Shown here in pieces: positions 22,136-34,032 of a stretch of 64,000 nucleotides of DNA. Location of the stretch: NCBI GenBank assembly GCA_010093705.1, contig MU006104.1, positions 310,001-374,000 of the forward strand, in the 5' to 3' direction. The position numbers and the translations under genes were made by a program. The notes beneath the pieces are model-generated. The model saw nothing but the letters and a program-made list of their open reading frames with translations. It was not told the DNA's origin and searched no databases. Numbering within the stretch: position 1 is the first letter of the stretch; each line of letters opens with the position of its first letter. This stretch comes from Patellaria atrata CBS 101060. Its lineage: Eukaryota > Ascomycota > Dothideomycetes > Patellariales > Patellariaceae.

Positions 22136-24056
22136 TCATACGGGCTCAAATTCTTGTATGTCTATACCTCTTCCTCGCAAAAAGTCGGGTGTGGTTCTTG
22201 GATCCCATGAGTTCCCGGTCTCTCGCTGGACTTTAAAACCCAAAGTCTCGTCAAATGCGTCTGGCTCCGGTATAGGGACCCTTGGGTCGTCAAACTGCAT
22301 TTTACCACTCTTGTGCTTGAATCCTGGGTACACGTATCCTCCAGGTCGGATCAGCTTCATAGAACAGTACTCGTCCGGTAACGGACCTAATATCGCTTCA
22401 GCGTTCATATAGCCGTCCACATAACAGGGCCAACGAGTTGAAACTGTTGACTACCGTCAACTGGCCTTAACATCCTCGGAGAGGGACAACCAAGGAAAAC
22501 AGATATCTGATCGCCCAATTTTCCCTGTGCTGGAACGGAGCCGAGGTGTCCATCTTCTGTACGGAATAAAACCCGATTCTTGCACATTGATCTAGCATTA
22601 ACTATGTACTTGAGAATCGAGAGTCTGGGTCATCTCAGACCTCGTTCCATGCTCTCTCTCCTCCAATGAAGCCTTTAGAATGTGGTGAGCATCATGATAA
22701 CTTGGATGATATATTGCTGCAGATGCCCACTGTTTCCTGATCAAATTCCATATCAAAGTCCTGCAATAAGCATCGACCAATAACCCCCCACTAGGATAAT
22801 TCTCCTTATGAGCATTCCTAGGAATAACCAAAACAAGGGCTATATGGTTTTCTTGCATAGAGGGATATGAGATATTCTGGTAGAAGACTCGTTCTTCGAC
22901 TTTGCGGATCGTCACGCCCATTATTTTTAGTCTTTAATGTTGCTGATATGAAGCATCTTGTCTTTCCTGAAGCATAATCTACGATTGGTACACTACACAA
23001 AGAAGGTTCAGACCAATTGGGGACCCATGTTGGCAGATTTGAATTAGCTAAAGAGAGGTCTGCATCAAGCAGCACATCCAGGTTCTTACAACGGTTGATG
23101 ATCTTAATAGCAGTCTCCGTGTACACCTCGCCGTCCGTTTTGGAGTACTCTGGTTCGATTTCTATCCTAGGGGCTCGCAGATAAAGGTACATAGTAGCGT
23201 AGATCCTATCTTTTCCCTCGGTGCATCTTGATTGTCTCATGCTGTTCAACAAAATCGGTAGAAAATCACTTGAATGGCCGTCACACAAGGACTGTATAAG
23301 AGCATTCCGGCCTTGAGTGATCTTGGAGCTTATTCTAAAGACGAACAGTTTGGACAGTGTAAAAGCTGCTGTGCGGAAGTCGTCCCATCATACGCACATT
23401 CTTCCGCAAACCAAGATAGCATGTTTCACCATCGTTATTTCCTGTCAAATCCAAACTCTTTCAAACCAAGGTCGATAATATAAATGCAGGACGGACGCCG
23501 AATCTCCCTCATCGATGGACTCACGATCTTGATCTGATATATCCACCACAACGGCATCTCCTGTTGTACTGATTTTGAAAATCACGTTATTCTCACAGTC
23601 TACACGAAACTGCATAATAACAATATTTAATAACTTCATGGCACGGACGCTATCATGTTCCTCATCTGCTTCTCCGAGCCACGCCACGACAAGCCTAGCT
23701 GATGAATAGATATCACGCATCCTTATGACTTGCTGACTTCTTTTGTCTAAGTCCTCTTGGTTTGTACATACTGCGTCTACCCACATGATAAAAGCTCCGT
23801 CAGGAGCTCGTAAATATCTTAAAGCGGTTGTGAGATTACCGGTTACAGAAAGCCTTTTGGGTACAATTTCGATGCTACTCGGACTGGCTGTTGAACCCCA
23901 CACGTACGATAACGCTAGATATTCAGGAACAGTGTCTTCGTTTAGGATCGTGGTATGTATCTTGACTTTGAGAGGATCGTCGACTTTTTCTGGCAATAAT
24001 TCCAACAATCTGATCTGGGTGGGGGGTTTGAGCGGAAGATACGTATAGGACAACAT
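22136..24056 (-). pseudogene. HET-domain heterokaryon incompatibility gene, decayed
   Basis: The full family layout can be followed on the minus strand. The N-terminus carries the lead-in typical of HET proteins (IRLLELLPEK). The HET domain is marked by EYLALSYVWG, FIMWVDAVCTNQEDLDKRSQQV and YRPWFERVW. A middle region includes EGKDRIYATMYL, and the C-terminal region has the late-HET pattern GDQISVFLGCPSPRMLRPV and PGGYVYPGF. HET proteins trigger cell death when unlike mycelia fuse. The open frame is broken at about three or more places, so no full-length protein is expected. The breaks include in-frame stops of the kind made by C-to-T change. The sequence is otherwise well preserved, which suggests a fairly young loss. 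Confidence 0.8.
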
Positions 24057-25362
24057 GTTGACATTAATATCCCCTGCTGATTTGAAATCTTCGGGTCTTG
24101 TACAGTCGCGGGGGAAACGCTGGGAAACGCTGAGAAACTCACAATTCTGTAGTATCAACCAACGGCCAAGTCCACCTACGATTGAGCGGCATCTTGACGT
24201 TTTCGACTTTCTATACAAGAAATGGGAGATTACGTCGAGAGTGACCGCACAGTAGACGGAAAACGCCACGTGGGAGTAGAGCTAGTGCTGAAAGCCTAGT
24301 TCACCTAAGCAGGGGAGTTTACTTTAAGATAGACGGGATGATGGGATAGAAAGGGGCGCAGACGGTATACTGGAACGTATATTGGAATGTACAAAAGCCC
24401 ATCGACTGCGATGTGAAATTTAACGATTAAGTTTTGCTGCTTACTTTAGTCAACGAGGAGGAGACTTATGAAGACGAGAGGAGGGGCTGAGAAAGAAAAG
24501 AAAGCATCGTCGCTTTCCAGTGTAAGTAGCCAGCAATCTGAGGTGTCGGTAGGCCAGAGGTACCTTTGCTGCATCCCGTTGCACATAGTGTATAGTGTGA
24601 TCCTTGCCGCACGTCTTGAGCTTGGAGAGAATGTGGGATCTGCAATTGGTACAGCTCCAAACCCCCCTCTAAAATAAGAAAGCAATTTTAGAACTGCAGA
24701 TGTCCTGAAATGCTCTTGAGTGCCCGTATACTGCGGAATGTTAGCTGGCTATATTTGAATATTCTCATCTGTAGTACGTGTGACGGGTAAAATTTGTTGA
24801 GAGCAACAATGGTATAAAAGTTATACATAGCTTTTGAGAGCACATTGGAGTAAATAGAAGTACCGGGAGAAGGCCCAAGGCGCTCAGTGAAATGGGTAAC
24901 AAAAGGTTGTCTGCTATGACAAGAGACTCCGTAGGGAACACAGCGAGTTTTTAAAATCTCTCAAGAATCATGATGTTCCTCATATTCTTATGATTCTAGA
25001 CTATGTCTTTGGATTTTCCAAATTTGTCGTGTGGACGGCTGATCTCGAAGGGAAAGTTGTCGTAGGTGTTTCGATTCCACTGATCCTTAGCAAGCGGACT
25101 CTTTCCGTTGACCCTAAGGTAGAACTTAATTAGAGTGGCACGTGCATGATCTGATGTACAGACTGTCGAGAGAACTCCTAGTTGAACAATTTCGTCAATA
25201 ATGACAAAGTGGATAACGTTGTATTCTCGACTGAGAAAAGTCCCGAGGGAATGAGTCTATGTCTATGCTATATACAGTTCCTTTTTGCCCACCATGCACC
25301 CTTGATGCCTTTGAAAGACGCCGGTACGAGCACGGTGTTGTGCCGTTCGGTGTTACAATGAT
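24057..25362. other. Intergenic, no gene supported
   Basis: 1.3 kb between the decayed HET gene and the MDM38 stop. Short frames (24446-24685, 24468-24677) oppose one another and have no family features. Confidence 0.5.
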
Positions 25363-27078
25363 CTACGCTTTTTTCTCTTTTTCTTCTTCCCTTTCGGCAT
25401 CCTTGGGGGTATCCTCATGAACTTCACCATCTAAGCCCACACCCTCCTTTGAAACTTCCTCGACAGCCTGCCCCTCTTCCTCCGCTTTTTTCATCTCCGC
25501 CTCAGCGCTCTGTGCTTCAGTTTGCTCCTCTTTCTCGTCAATATCAGCGTCATCCTTGACCTGACCTCTGCCCTGGCTTTCATTACCAGCATTTTGCGCC
25601 TTTTCCTCTTCGATCAGTTCTTGCTGCTCCTTGAGGACTTCCAGACGCTGCTTGTTCGTAGCTGCACCCTCAGCGGAGTGCACCTCAAGCTCAATCTCGT
25701 GGAAGAGTTCTTCAGGGATAGATGAAAGAACTGCTTGGAGTGCATCGATTTGGGTATTGAATTCAGACTCTTTGCCCTGCGCGTACATAAACGCATTCGA
25801 TAGCACTAGTAAAGTAGACGGCACACCATACTTTAGACGTAGTTCTAACCACTGTTGGAGATCATCCCTTAGGCGTCCGGGGCTTACGCCATGCGTTCGT
25901 AGTCCTCTACTTGCACATGCAGTTTGTAGTTCAGGCACGCTGAGCGACTCAACACCCTCATAACTGATGGCACGATCATCGCGCTTGATCTGTCGCATAC
26001 GATGTCTGATTTGGTAACGCAGAAGAGCGTCGGTACCAAAAGTGTTAAGATTCATGTAGCGGCAAATCCCGACAAGTTGCGGGCGGGAGAGGTTGTCTAA
26101 TGTAAGATCGTCTTTGAAGATCTTGCAGACTTTTATCACGTCTGCCTGAGAGGGCGATTCACCTGTTGTGCGAACTTTTCGGAAAAAGTTCGTGAATTCC
26201 TCTTTCTGCGCATTTGCAGCGCTTACCGGAAGACCGGTTTCTTTAAGAGTTTGGCGCAGGAAGCTACTAACTTCTTTCCTAGTCGCACGAAGTGTTGTTG
26301 CTTTCGATTCTTTTGACTTTGCACCTTCATAGGTACTGGGAAGAAGGTTAGGAAAGAGCTTAAGCGCAACCGGAAGAAGAAGTTCTGCAAATGGTACAAT
26401 AACAAAGGCGGAGAAGGGAATCAGACGGCCTATATCCTGAACTGTACGTTTAAGCTGTAAATATGGGAGTTAGTGTAAAGTATAACGTAATATCTAAAGT
26501 CCACCAACCTGTCTGTGTTCCCTTCTTGTCAATTCGTAACCAGCAGCCATTCGTAGTGCTAGCTTCGAACTGATTCGCACTTCCGTGGCCAATAGTTTCG
26601 TTCCGTCCCAGTAGTGATTTGCTTCTTTCTTGACCTTCTGCCAAATTGTAAGTTTTTTCTCTTCTTCCTTCTTTGCTACTTTCTTATCATCCGCTTTCGA
26701 CTCCGCTGCCGCTTTTTCAGCGGCGAGCTCAGTCAAAGTCTGAGCATCGGCCGCCTTTGTCTTCGGATGGAAAGTCGGGCCATCTTTCGGAATCTCAATT
26801 TCAAGAGACTTGAGTTCCTCTGCCCGTCTAGTTGCCTCCTTTTGCGCCGGTGTTTGCTGTTCTTTTGGCGGAAGGGGCTTCTTCGCCTGTTCTGCGTTGT
26901 AGCCTGGCGGAGGGAAGTTGCTCCCAGCACCAGAGGACGTAGAAGTATCCGTGGCTAGACCATGTCGTGGAATTAAGATGGCGATGGCAGGAATCTGGCC
27001 TCTAGGTAATGAGCGCGGAAGTCTTCGGAGGTCTTTGGATCCGCCCCTTAAGAGAAGGGGTGTTAATCTTGTAGACAT
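25363..27078 (-). CDS. MDM38: LETM1-family mitochondrial protein MDM38
   Basis: Two exons (26509-27078, 25363-26454) give 553 aa. The N-terminal 40 residues are basic and Ser/Arg-rich (STRLTPLLLRGGSKDLRRLPR), a good mitochondrial presequence. An Ala/Lys-rich coil follows. The membrane segment (LIPFSAFVIVPFAELLLPVAL) and the LETM1 ribosome-binding domain, with LSRPQLVGICRYMNLNTFGTDALLRYQIRHRMR, lie in exon 2. The last 90 residues are Glu/Lys-rich coiled coil. Family members sit in the inner membrane, hold mitochondrial ribosomes near the insertion machinery, and affect K+/H+ exchange. The gene shares a 704-bp upstream region with ADK2, also mitochondrial. Confidence 0.93.
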
Positions 27079-27782
27079 GCTGAGACCAGCTCTAGCAGAC
27101 GAGTTGAATAGATGCGTCAGTGAGGAAGTGCTCGTTACTGAATATCGTATGTCACTATTCCGGTGTTACGGATTTTCATTGATGAAAGTTGGATGTTAGA
27201 CTTGACGTGGATGTACTTTCCCTAGGGGACATAAAGTTAGGAGGTATTGCTGACTTAGCTGTAATATATGCGTAGATCCCGTCAGCAGTCAGGAACGCCG
27301 AGAACAAGCATAAGTTACGCGTTTGGCGAAACCGGGGAGGACCGGGCTGGAACTGCATAAGCTCTCTTTTTGCCAGGATCGGGACCAATGAACTCCGGGC
27401 GCAGTCGGAGGATGCACATTAGCGCAAACCATCTTCCCATCATCGACATCACCCGTCACCTCAACAAAAGTGTGGGGATTTCCGACCGTGTCCGTGTCGG
27501 GAAGCCAACATTTGCTTCTTCATACAGTATCTCCATTCTCCTGTAGATCCTCCTCGCTCTTCTAACTACCTCCCGTTCTTTTGCCTGACTCCCTCTACCA
27601 TTGATTGTATTATAGACTGTAACAGACTTGGATTGTAGCTTTAACTATTGATCATGCATCTTCTTTAAGACAAGACCTCGAGTGACCACCCCGGGCACCT
27701 TCGGAAACCGTTCTACAACCTCCTTGACCTAGTATTTCACAGAACCTATTCTTGAGTAAAATTCGCAATAGCTAGAACAGTT
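27079..27782. promoter_or_regulatory. Shared promoter region of MDM38 and ADK2
   Basis: 704 bp between the two divergent start codons, with no other gene. I assign it as a bidirectional promoter from position only; no specific factor site is claimed. Confidence 0.5.
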
Positions 27783-28625
27783 ATGAGTCTTTCAAGAGCA
27801 GCTCGTCTCATCCTTATCGGAGCGCCCGGGGTAGGGAAAGGCACACAGACAGGGAGGTTGATGAAAAGATACCCTCAACTGGCTTCGATCAGTTCGGGAG
27901 ACCTTTTGCGCAATAACGTGCGGCATAGAACTCCCCTTGGTAAGGACCTCTAGAGCTTGCACCCCATTTTATAGCTCTAACATCACATTCTAGGCATACA
28001 AGCAGAATCCAGGATGAAAGCCGGCGCATTAGTTCCAGACGACATGATTCTACGCCTCATCCTGAACGAGCTTACCACACGAGGGTGGCTTAAATCAGAT
28101 ATTAAGCCCTATAGTTTGAATTCCGCGTCAATTTCTCTAGACTTTCAGAAAGGCGCAGATGATATCTTCTTCCCATCAATACCAACTCAAAATTACGAGT
28201 ACTCCGATGATCCATCTGCATCTTTCATCCTAGACGGATTTCCTAGGACTGCCGTACAAGCATCCAAAATTGATGAGCTAATTCCTATCAACTTCGTCGT
28301 AAATATCAGCACCCCAGCTGCCATCATTCTGGACCGTATTTGCAACCGATGGGTGCACGAACCTTCCGGCAGGATCTACAACACCACATTCAACGCACCT
28401 AAAGTAGACGGTAGGGATGATATTACGGGGGAACCTTTAACACGACGTGCAGATGATTGTCCCGAAACCTGGAAGGCACGTTTGAAAGCGTTTGAAGATA
28501 ATAGTATGCCCCTTCTAGAGCACTACGACAAAATGGGCGTATTATGGACTGTCGAGGGGAATAGCAGCGATGAGATCACTCCAAAGCTTTTCAGCGAATT
28601 CGAGAGGAGATTTGGAGCTCGATAG
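27783..28625 (+). CDS. ADK2: Mitochondrial adenylate kinase (GTP:AMP type)
   Basis: Two exons (27783-27939, 27994-28625) give 262 aa. The P-loop GAPGVGKGT is at residues 14-22, the NMP-binding ISSGDLLRNN at about 36-45, FILDGFPRT at 130-138, and a long LID with RWVHEPSGRIYN, DDITGEPLTRRADD and ARLKAFEDN. The LID matches the AK3/Adk2 branch, which transfers phosphate between GTP and AMP in the mitochondrial matrix. The LID lacks the four Cys of zinc-type kinases. About 40 extra residues (roughly 86-128, Ser/Asp/Tyr-rich) precede the FILDGFPRT strand and are not in the minimal fold. The start at 27783 begins directly before the P-loop strand, as in the family. Confidence 0.92.
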
Positions 28626-29009
28626 AACAGTATCCCGGCTCTCACGGACCATGAACTAGCAAGGAGTAGGGGGAGTTTTGCGTTGACCATTATCATTACT
28701 TTTCGTGTATATGCTTTTCCCTGTTCATAATATTCATCTGCATTGGATACCCAACATTAAGACTTGGGACGGAGGATATATATAAATGATTCAGGAATTA
28801 TGTCATCAAGGGAGACAATTTATCACAAAGTTCAAAGACAATACTCGTGACAGTGATAATACATACATTGAGCATTTCCGTCTCGAAAATGCCAAGCATC
28901 GTCGTCATTGGGCGCTTGATCAATGCTTCAACTACACCTCTCCGCTCCGCCCGTCTCCAAAATAGGCATCTTTTGATGCTTTCAAACAACACAACTACTC
29001 TAGCAAATC
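28626..29009. other. Intergenic between ADK2 and SNX4
   Basis: 384 bp holding the ADK2 3' end and SNX4 promoter; nothing else seen. Confidence 0.5.
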
Positions 29010-30387
29010 ATGGAGACTTTAGCAAATCCCCAAGATTTTGGCGACGGGCGGTTAGAATGTACCGTTGATAGTCCCATGAAGGAGAATGAAGGGACAAAGG
29101 ACGCCTACATTTCCTATTTGGTAACCACAGAGGTAGGTATCTCGAGCTTCCGTATCCCTCTACAATCTTCATGTGCCGGCTATATAATCAAAAAGTTAAC
29201 TGAGTCCGTATCATGCTAATCAATACCTTAAATAGACGGACTTCAAGACGTTTGCCCGCCCCAAAACATCCGTTCGACGCCGCTTCACCGATTTCGTCTT
29301 CCTCTACAAAACCCTCACACGAGAATACCCCGCGGTAGCTGTACCTCCCCTCCCCGATAAATACAGCATGGACTCGTATGTTCGAGGCCAGCGATTCGAC
29401 ACAGACTTCACACAACGACGAGCCCATTCGCTCCACCGGTTCCTCAAGCGGTTAACCCTCCACCCGGTACTCCGTCGCGCGGCTCTCCTCCTCGTATTCT
29501 TAGAAAGCAGCGACTGGAACATGACGATGAAGTCACGCGCACATAGAGTAAGCAGTCTGTCCGAGTCCCCCGGCGCGACCGGAACCAGCGGTGGAGTCCT
29601 CGACACTTTGACCGACACCTTCCTCAACGCCTTCTCAAAGGTGCATAAGCCCGACAAGCGCTTTCTGGAAGTACGGGATCGAGCCAATAAACTCATCGAT
29701 GACCTCCTACTCGTCGAGAAAGTCGTCGCGCGGGTGTCCCGGCGGCAATCAGACCTCGAATCGGACTTGTCCGACCTCTCCGTGCAGTTCCAAAAGCTCG
29801 TTACTTTAGAACCCGCTATAGAGTCCTCCCTAACTGCTTTTGCGGCGTCTGTGGATTCAACGGCACATGGATATAGGTGCCTTCGCGACGCTACAGATCA
29901 AGACTATCTCACTTCTCTCAAGGACATGGGAGCTTACACCACCTCTTTCGGCACCCTCCTCAAGACCCGCGAGCAAAAACAGCTCGATTTTGAGGCACTA
30001 ACAGACTACCTTGCCCGTGCCGCCTCCGACCGTGATAGTCTCGCATCCTCACACGGCGCCGGTCTCGGGGCGTCGGGGTTCCTGCGGCAGAAGATCGAAG
30101 ACGTGCGCGGCGTCGATCATGAGCAGAGCCGGCGCGATCGGGTCCGGAAGCTGGAATTACAGATTGAAAGACTAACAGCGGAAGTAGAAAGCGCGAAGAA
30201 GACTTCTGAGGCATTCGATGAGCAGGTCGTTAAGGAATTCTCAGACTTTGAGAGAATCAAAGCGGCAGAGTTAAGATCTACCAAGAGTAAACTCGCAGAA
30301 GAGCATAAAAAATTCTTTGAGAACGTGGTGGAGATATGGGAGGGGTATTTGAGAGATATGGGGAGGGACGGGGTGGATATCTCATAG
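29010..30387 (+). CDS. SNX4: Sorting nexin SNX4 (ATG24)
   Basis: Two exons (29010-29132, 29236-30387) give 424 aa. The PX domain covers about residues 13-135, with the phosphoinositide-binding RRRFTDFVFLYKTL and PPLPDKYS. A BAR-type coiled coil fills residues 190-424. In the family, SNX4 binds PI3P on early endosomes and sorts recycling cargo such as the v-SNARE Snc1. It also serves selective autophagy (Atg24). The ATG at 29010 gives only a dozen residues before the PX fold. Orthologues in filamentous fungi often have a longer N-terminus, so an upstream exon cannot be excluded. Confidence 0.9.
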
Positions 30388-31214
30388 AGTCGATCGAGTT
30401 GATGAAAGGGTATTGGCCGGGAAGCTGGCCGTTAGCGCTTCACACATGTGTATCTGTACTAAAGAGCTAAATTGCTCCGGACGGCGTTTTGTCGGAGTAA
30501 GCATGTATCATGATAAGATCAAGACCCGCGAGCGAAATATCTCATTCTCAAACAACGAAGCAGGTCCGACCGCAATGACTAATTACGGCTCGTTGGACGT
30601 TTATGATTGAGAGAAGGGGATAGAATAACCTTTCAAGTTTCCAATCCGAGATGAGAGCGAGTATAGCTCATGGTTAAGTTCGTACTATAGGAAAGGGATA
30701 AGTAAGGTACCTACCGCCTTTGTAATCTGCTCTTAGCTCGCCGAGGAACTTGTGTTTATTTCGCTTTCGAAAATTTTATTTCTTTTTGCTGTTAAATCCT
30801 TTCATTTTATGAGATTCACTTTCGAATTTGTTGTTTCCAAAGATTGCGGTTCATGGTTGACTTTACTCAACAATAGGGCTTGTGGATGTATGACCTCATG
30901 TTAAACATCTCTTACTTCTGTAGCTTGCAATACTGTATGCATGAAGTACATGCCGTGGGACTAGATGCACAGTTATCGTTCTATTATTTGCCGTCTATAG
31001 TCAACCATACTCTATATCCACCCTTAATATTCATACACAAAAGCAACCAAGGGGACAGCAACTGTGTTTCTAACATCTACCTCCTCATACATAACCTAAA
31101 GGAATTATATGTATATCTATACATGTATGTATTGCGTTTACGTCCTCGTGTTTCAATCTCAAGTCGACACCGCTCAATATCTGTTCCCGCAGCATAACTC
31201 TTCTCGTTGATATC
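30388..31214. other. Intergenic, nothing recognised
   Basis: AT-rich 3' flank shared by the convergent SNX4 and PAL1 genes. Confidence 0.5.
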
Positions 31215-32467
31215 TTAGTTGCCGTCTTTTTTCCTCCTCAAACTTCCCCACCTCTTTCTAAGACCGTCTACTTTCCTCCCTGTCGTGTTACTACGTCCGA
31301 TACCATCGACCCTGCTACTAACAGGCTCTTCGTCGGCGTGCGAAGTAGACTTGCCGTGAGAACGCGTTGTCATTTCGATACCATCATCTGCATTGAAAGA
31401 TCGACGTCGGTGCTTATCTTGTTTGAGCGCACGATCAATAGTAAAAAATGGTTCCCCTTTACCCTTTAGGTCATCAGGGTGGTATTCCTACAGATCATTA
31501 GGACCGGGTATGATAAAAAAAAATTGACAAGGGAGCCTACTATATCAGACCAACGCTTGTAGTCGCTACCAATGACATTGTCTTCTTCATACTTGAAACG
31601 TTTGCCAGATAGGCCAGATTGTCCCGACGGAACAGTTGCTGTACCGTCGAGAGGTCGATGACGAGTGACCGCATCCAATATATTTTCCGGGGGGGTAGCT
31701 TCCAATGCCTCCCTATTGGAATTAGCAACGGCGGCTACAGGTGAGCTCTCAACGAATCTGTTTCTAGCTGAAAGGACCGCATCGTACGGCCCTTCATGAT
31801 GATAATTGCCTGTATCGTCAAGCTTGTCAATTGTATCAGCACCGGGAATATGGTGTTTTTTTAGGTGTGGACTGCGATATGCTTTTTTGCTCTCACGACG
31901 AATAATATCGAGAGGTTTATGGGACTTATCGCCAGGGAATCTCTCTCCTAGAGAGCTAGTACGTGGGCGGTGACCCCTTCCCGCGGTAGGAGAGCGAGGC
32001 TGGTCAACGGAACGGCGTTCTCGTGGCTGACCATCATCAAAAGAAGAAAAAGCCTCCTCTCGATAGCTGGGGAATTGGTTCCGGCGAGGACTTGCGGATG
32101 TAGGCGGAGAAGGGTATCCACTATCCCCCATGCTTTTTTGTTTCACATGGGAGGGACTTCCTTGAGGGGATGCTTCCGTGGAACGGCGGAAGGGGTTGGT
32201 ACTACTGCGAGAGCTTCCAGTAACTTGTTGCGGAAGCTTGGATGGTGTTTGCTTCTTGGAAGCCAGGGAGTCGGGGAGATTCGAAAAGCTGTCGGCGGGT
32301 TGAGCAGCGAAGGTAGAACGAAAATGAGCCCCCGGCCCTGTCTCGTCACTGGGATCAGGAGCGTAAAGGGGATCAATCAAGTGTTTCTGCGCCTGTTGAG
32401 AGATGAGATGGTTTCTAGATAGCTGAAAATAGTAGAATGCGCTTACCCAGTCCTTATCAGCGGCCAT
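31215..32467 (-). CDS. PAL1: PAL1 cell-morphology protein
   Basis: Three exons (32447-32467, 31541-32392, 31215-31487) give 381 aa. The first exon codes only MAADKDW. A 54-nt intron then joins it to AQKHLIDPLYAPDPSDETGPG, the family start. A disordered Ser/Pro/Arg region follows. The Pal1 core comes next: EGPYDAVLSARNR, SPVAAVANSN, DAVTRHRPLDGTATVPSG. The last exon supplies EYHPDDLKGKGEP, FTIDRALK and RKRWGSLRRKK, which are strongly conserved. Pal1 proteins localise to growth sites and septa. Fission yeast Pal1 keeps cell shape, and budding yeast Pal1 joins endocytic sites. The 54-nt intron is in frame and free of stops, so retention would add 18 residues. The gene is divergent with USB1. Confidence 0.92.
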
Positions 32468-32938
32468 TGCGATGTTGAGAAGCTCGATATAGGTCAATTT
32501 TTAGTTATAGCTTCGAAAAAAGGGTGAAATTCAGTCGTCTGGACTGTTTCGGGTTGTATATATAGAGTAAAGTGAATTGGGATGGAAGATGAAGTGAGAT
32601 ATTTCGAATTGAGAGGGAGTAGGTAAGATAGAGCTTCAGGTGACGCGTGTCACAGCAGCTGGATTCCGGCTGTTCCTGACGATTTCCTGTCTTTTGACTC
32701 TTAGGTCTGTGGGTTACATCATTGGCTCTTGGCAGCGAACGGCTGGAGCTACTTGGTCCGCGTCTCAATTTAGAAGCAACGGCTGGCCCAAGCTTCATGC
32801 ATACGGAATTGGCAGGGACGCTACGAACACGTGATGCTAGACTAAACATAACCTTAAAAGAAGTTTAAATCAATGTACATTTTGGAAAAGAACCTCCAAT
32901 AGGTTCGCTAGCTTTCTAACTTGATATATTTCGGCAAA
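32468..32938. promoter_or_regulatory. Shared promoter region of PAL1 and USB1
   Basis: 471 bp between two divergent start codons with no other gene. Assigned from position only. Confidence 0.5.
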
Positions 32939-34032
32939 ATGGGTCTGGTAGACTATTCGGATTCAGAAGATGACATCACGCAGAAGCCATTGAAAAGGAA
33001 ACGCGAGCTAAAAGACGATATCTCTGCTGAATTACCTCCGTTACCTGCTAGCTTCCTAGACTTATACTCAACAGCTACTCGGGTGAGCACAAATGATGAT
33101 CCAACCTTACACGGAGGAAGAAAGCGCGCGATTCCACATGTTGAAGGCAATTGGGCTACTCATCTCTATCTGGAGTGTAAGTGATTTGTCTACCATCTTA
33201 GTTGGACCTCGATTAGACCTCAATTGTATCGGTTTAGAGGTTCTCCTGTAAAAAGCATATTAAAGGGTATTGAGATTGGTCCTTGAGGACGAAAGATTAA
33301 CATGTTCGAGGGCATCCAACAGAAACGGAATCATCGATTTTAACCAACCTTATCAAAGCCGTCCAAATGTTTCAGTCAGAATCTGTAAAGATAAAAGATA
33401 CCATAGAAAGGGGCCAGATCCACTCTCTACTTCAAAATGACCTAGGGATCCAGACACCCCTTCACATATCGCTTTCTGTACCCTTAGTCCTTCAAACTCA
33501 TCAAAAGGACAACTTTCTGTCTTCTATAACATCAGCCTTAAAGCAAAGTTCTGTCAGACCTTTCGAAATTCAGTTTACCAAGTTCAAATGGGTCTCTAAC
33601 TTTGATCGCACGCGTTGGTTCCTTGTTCTGGGCGTACAGAAGCCAGCAAATGACGAGCTAAATCGATTGCTGAAAGCATGCAATAAGGTTGCTAGGTCAT
33701 TCAACCAGCCTGAGCTGTATAATTCAGCCAGTCCGGAGACAATGCTTGTGGGCAGGAAAAGTAAGAAATCACGTGCCAAGGAAGAACAGAGGCCCCTAAC
33801 CACCGAGGATGACCTTGATCGCACGGAGGCTTTCCATGTCAGTCTAGCGTGGAGCTTGCACGGTGATAGATTAACCCAAATCCAGCTTGATGATATTCTA
33901 GCAAAGATGGAATCTGCGCCAGAAGATATCAATGTACGATTTAGAGCTGTTAAGGTCAAGATCGGGAATGCTATCAGTAACGTAGAGCTATCGAGCAAAG
34001 TGGTAGACCGCTCGAAAGGAATTCTTGGATAG
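32939..34032 (+). CDS. USB1: U6 snRNA phosphodiesterase USB1
   Basis: Two exons (32939-33176, 33311-34032) give 319 aa. The splice rebuilds the conserved YLEWHPTETES. The two catalytic HxS motifs of the 2H phosphoesterase fold are present: LHISLS at about residue 131 and FHVSLAW at about 255. The acidic start MGLVDYSDSEDD is typical of fungal members. Usb1 trims the oligoU tail of U6 snRNA and leaves a terminal phosphate that protects U6 and favours binding by the Lsm2-8 ring. A partial LSM2 gene lies at the far end of this window. The 134-nt intron is longer than most here; its acceptor (ttcgag) is unusual for lacking a pyrimidine before AG, but the frame demands it. Confidence 0.92.
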
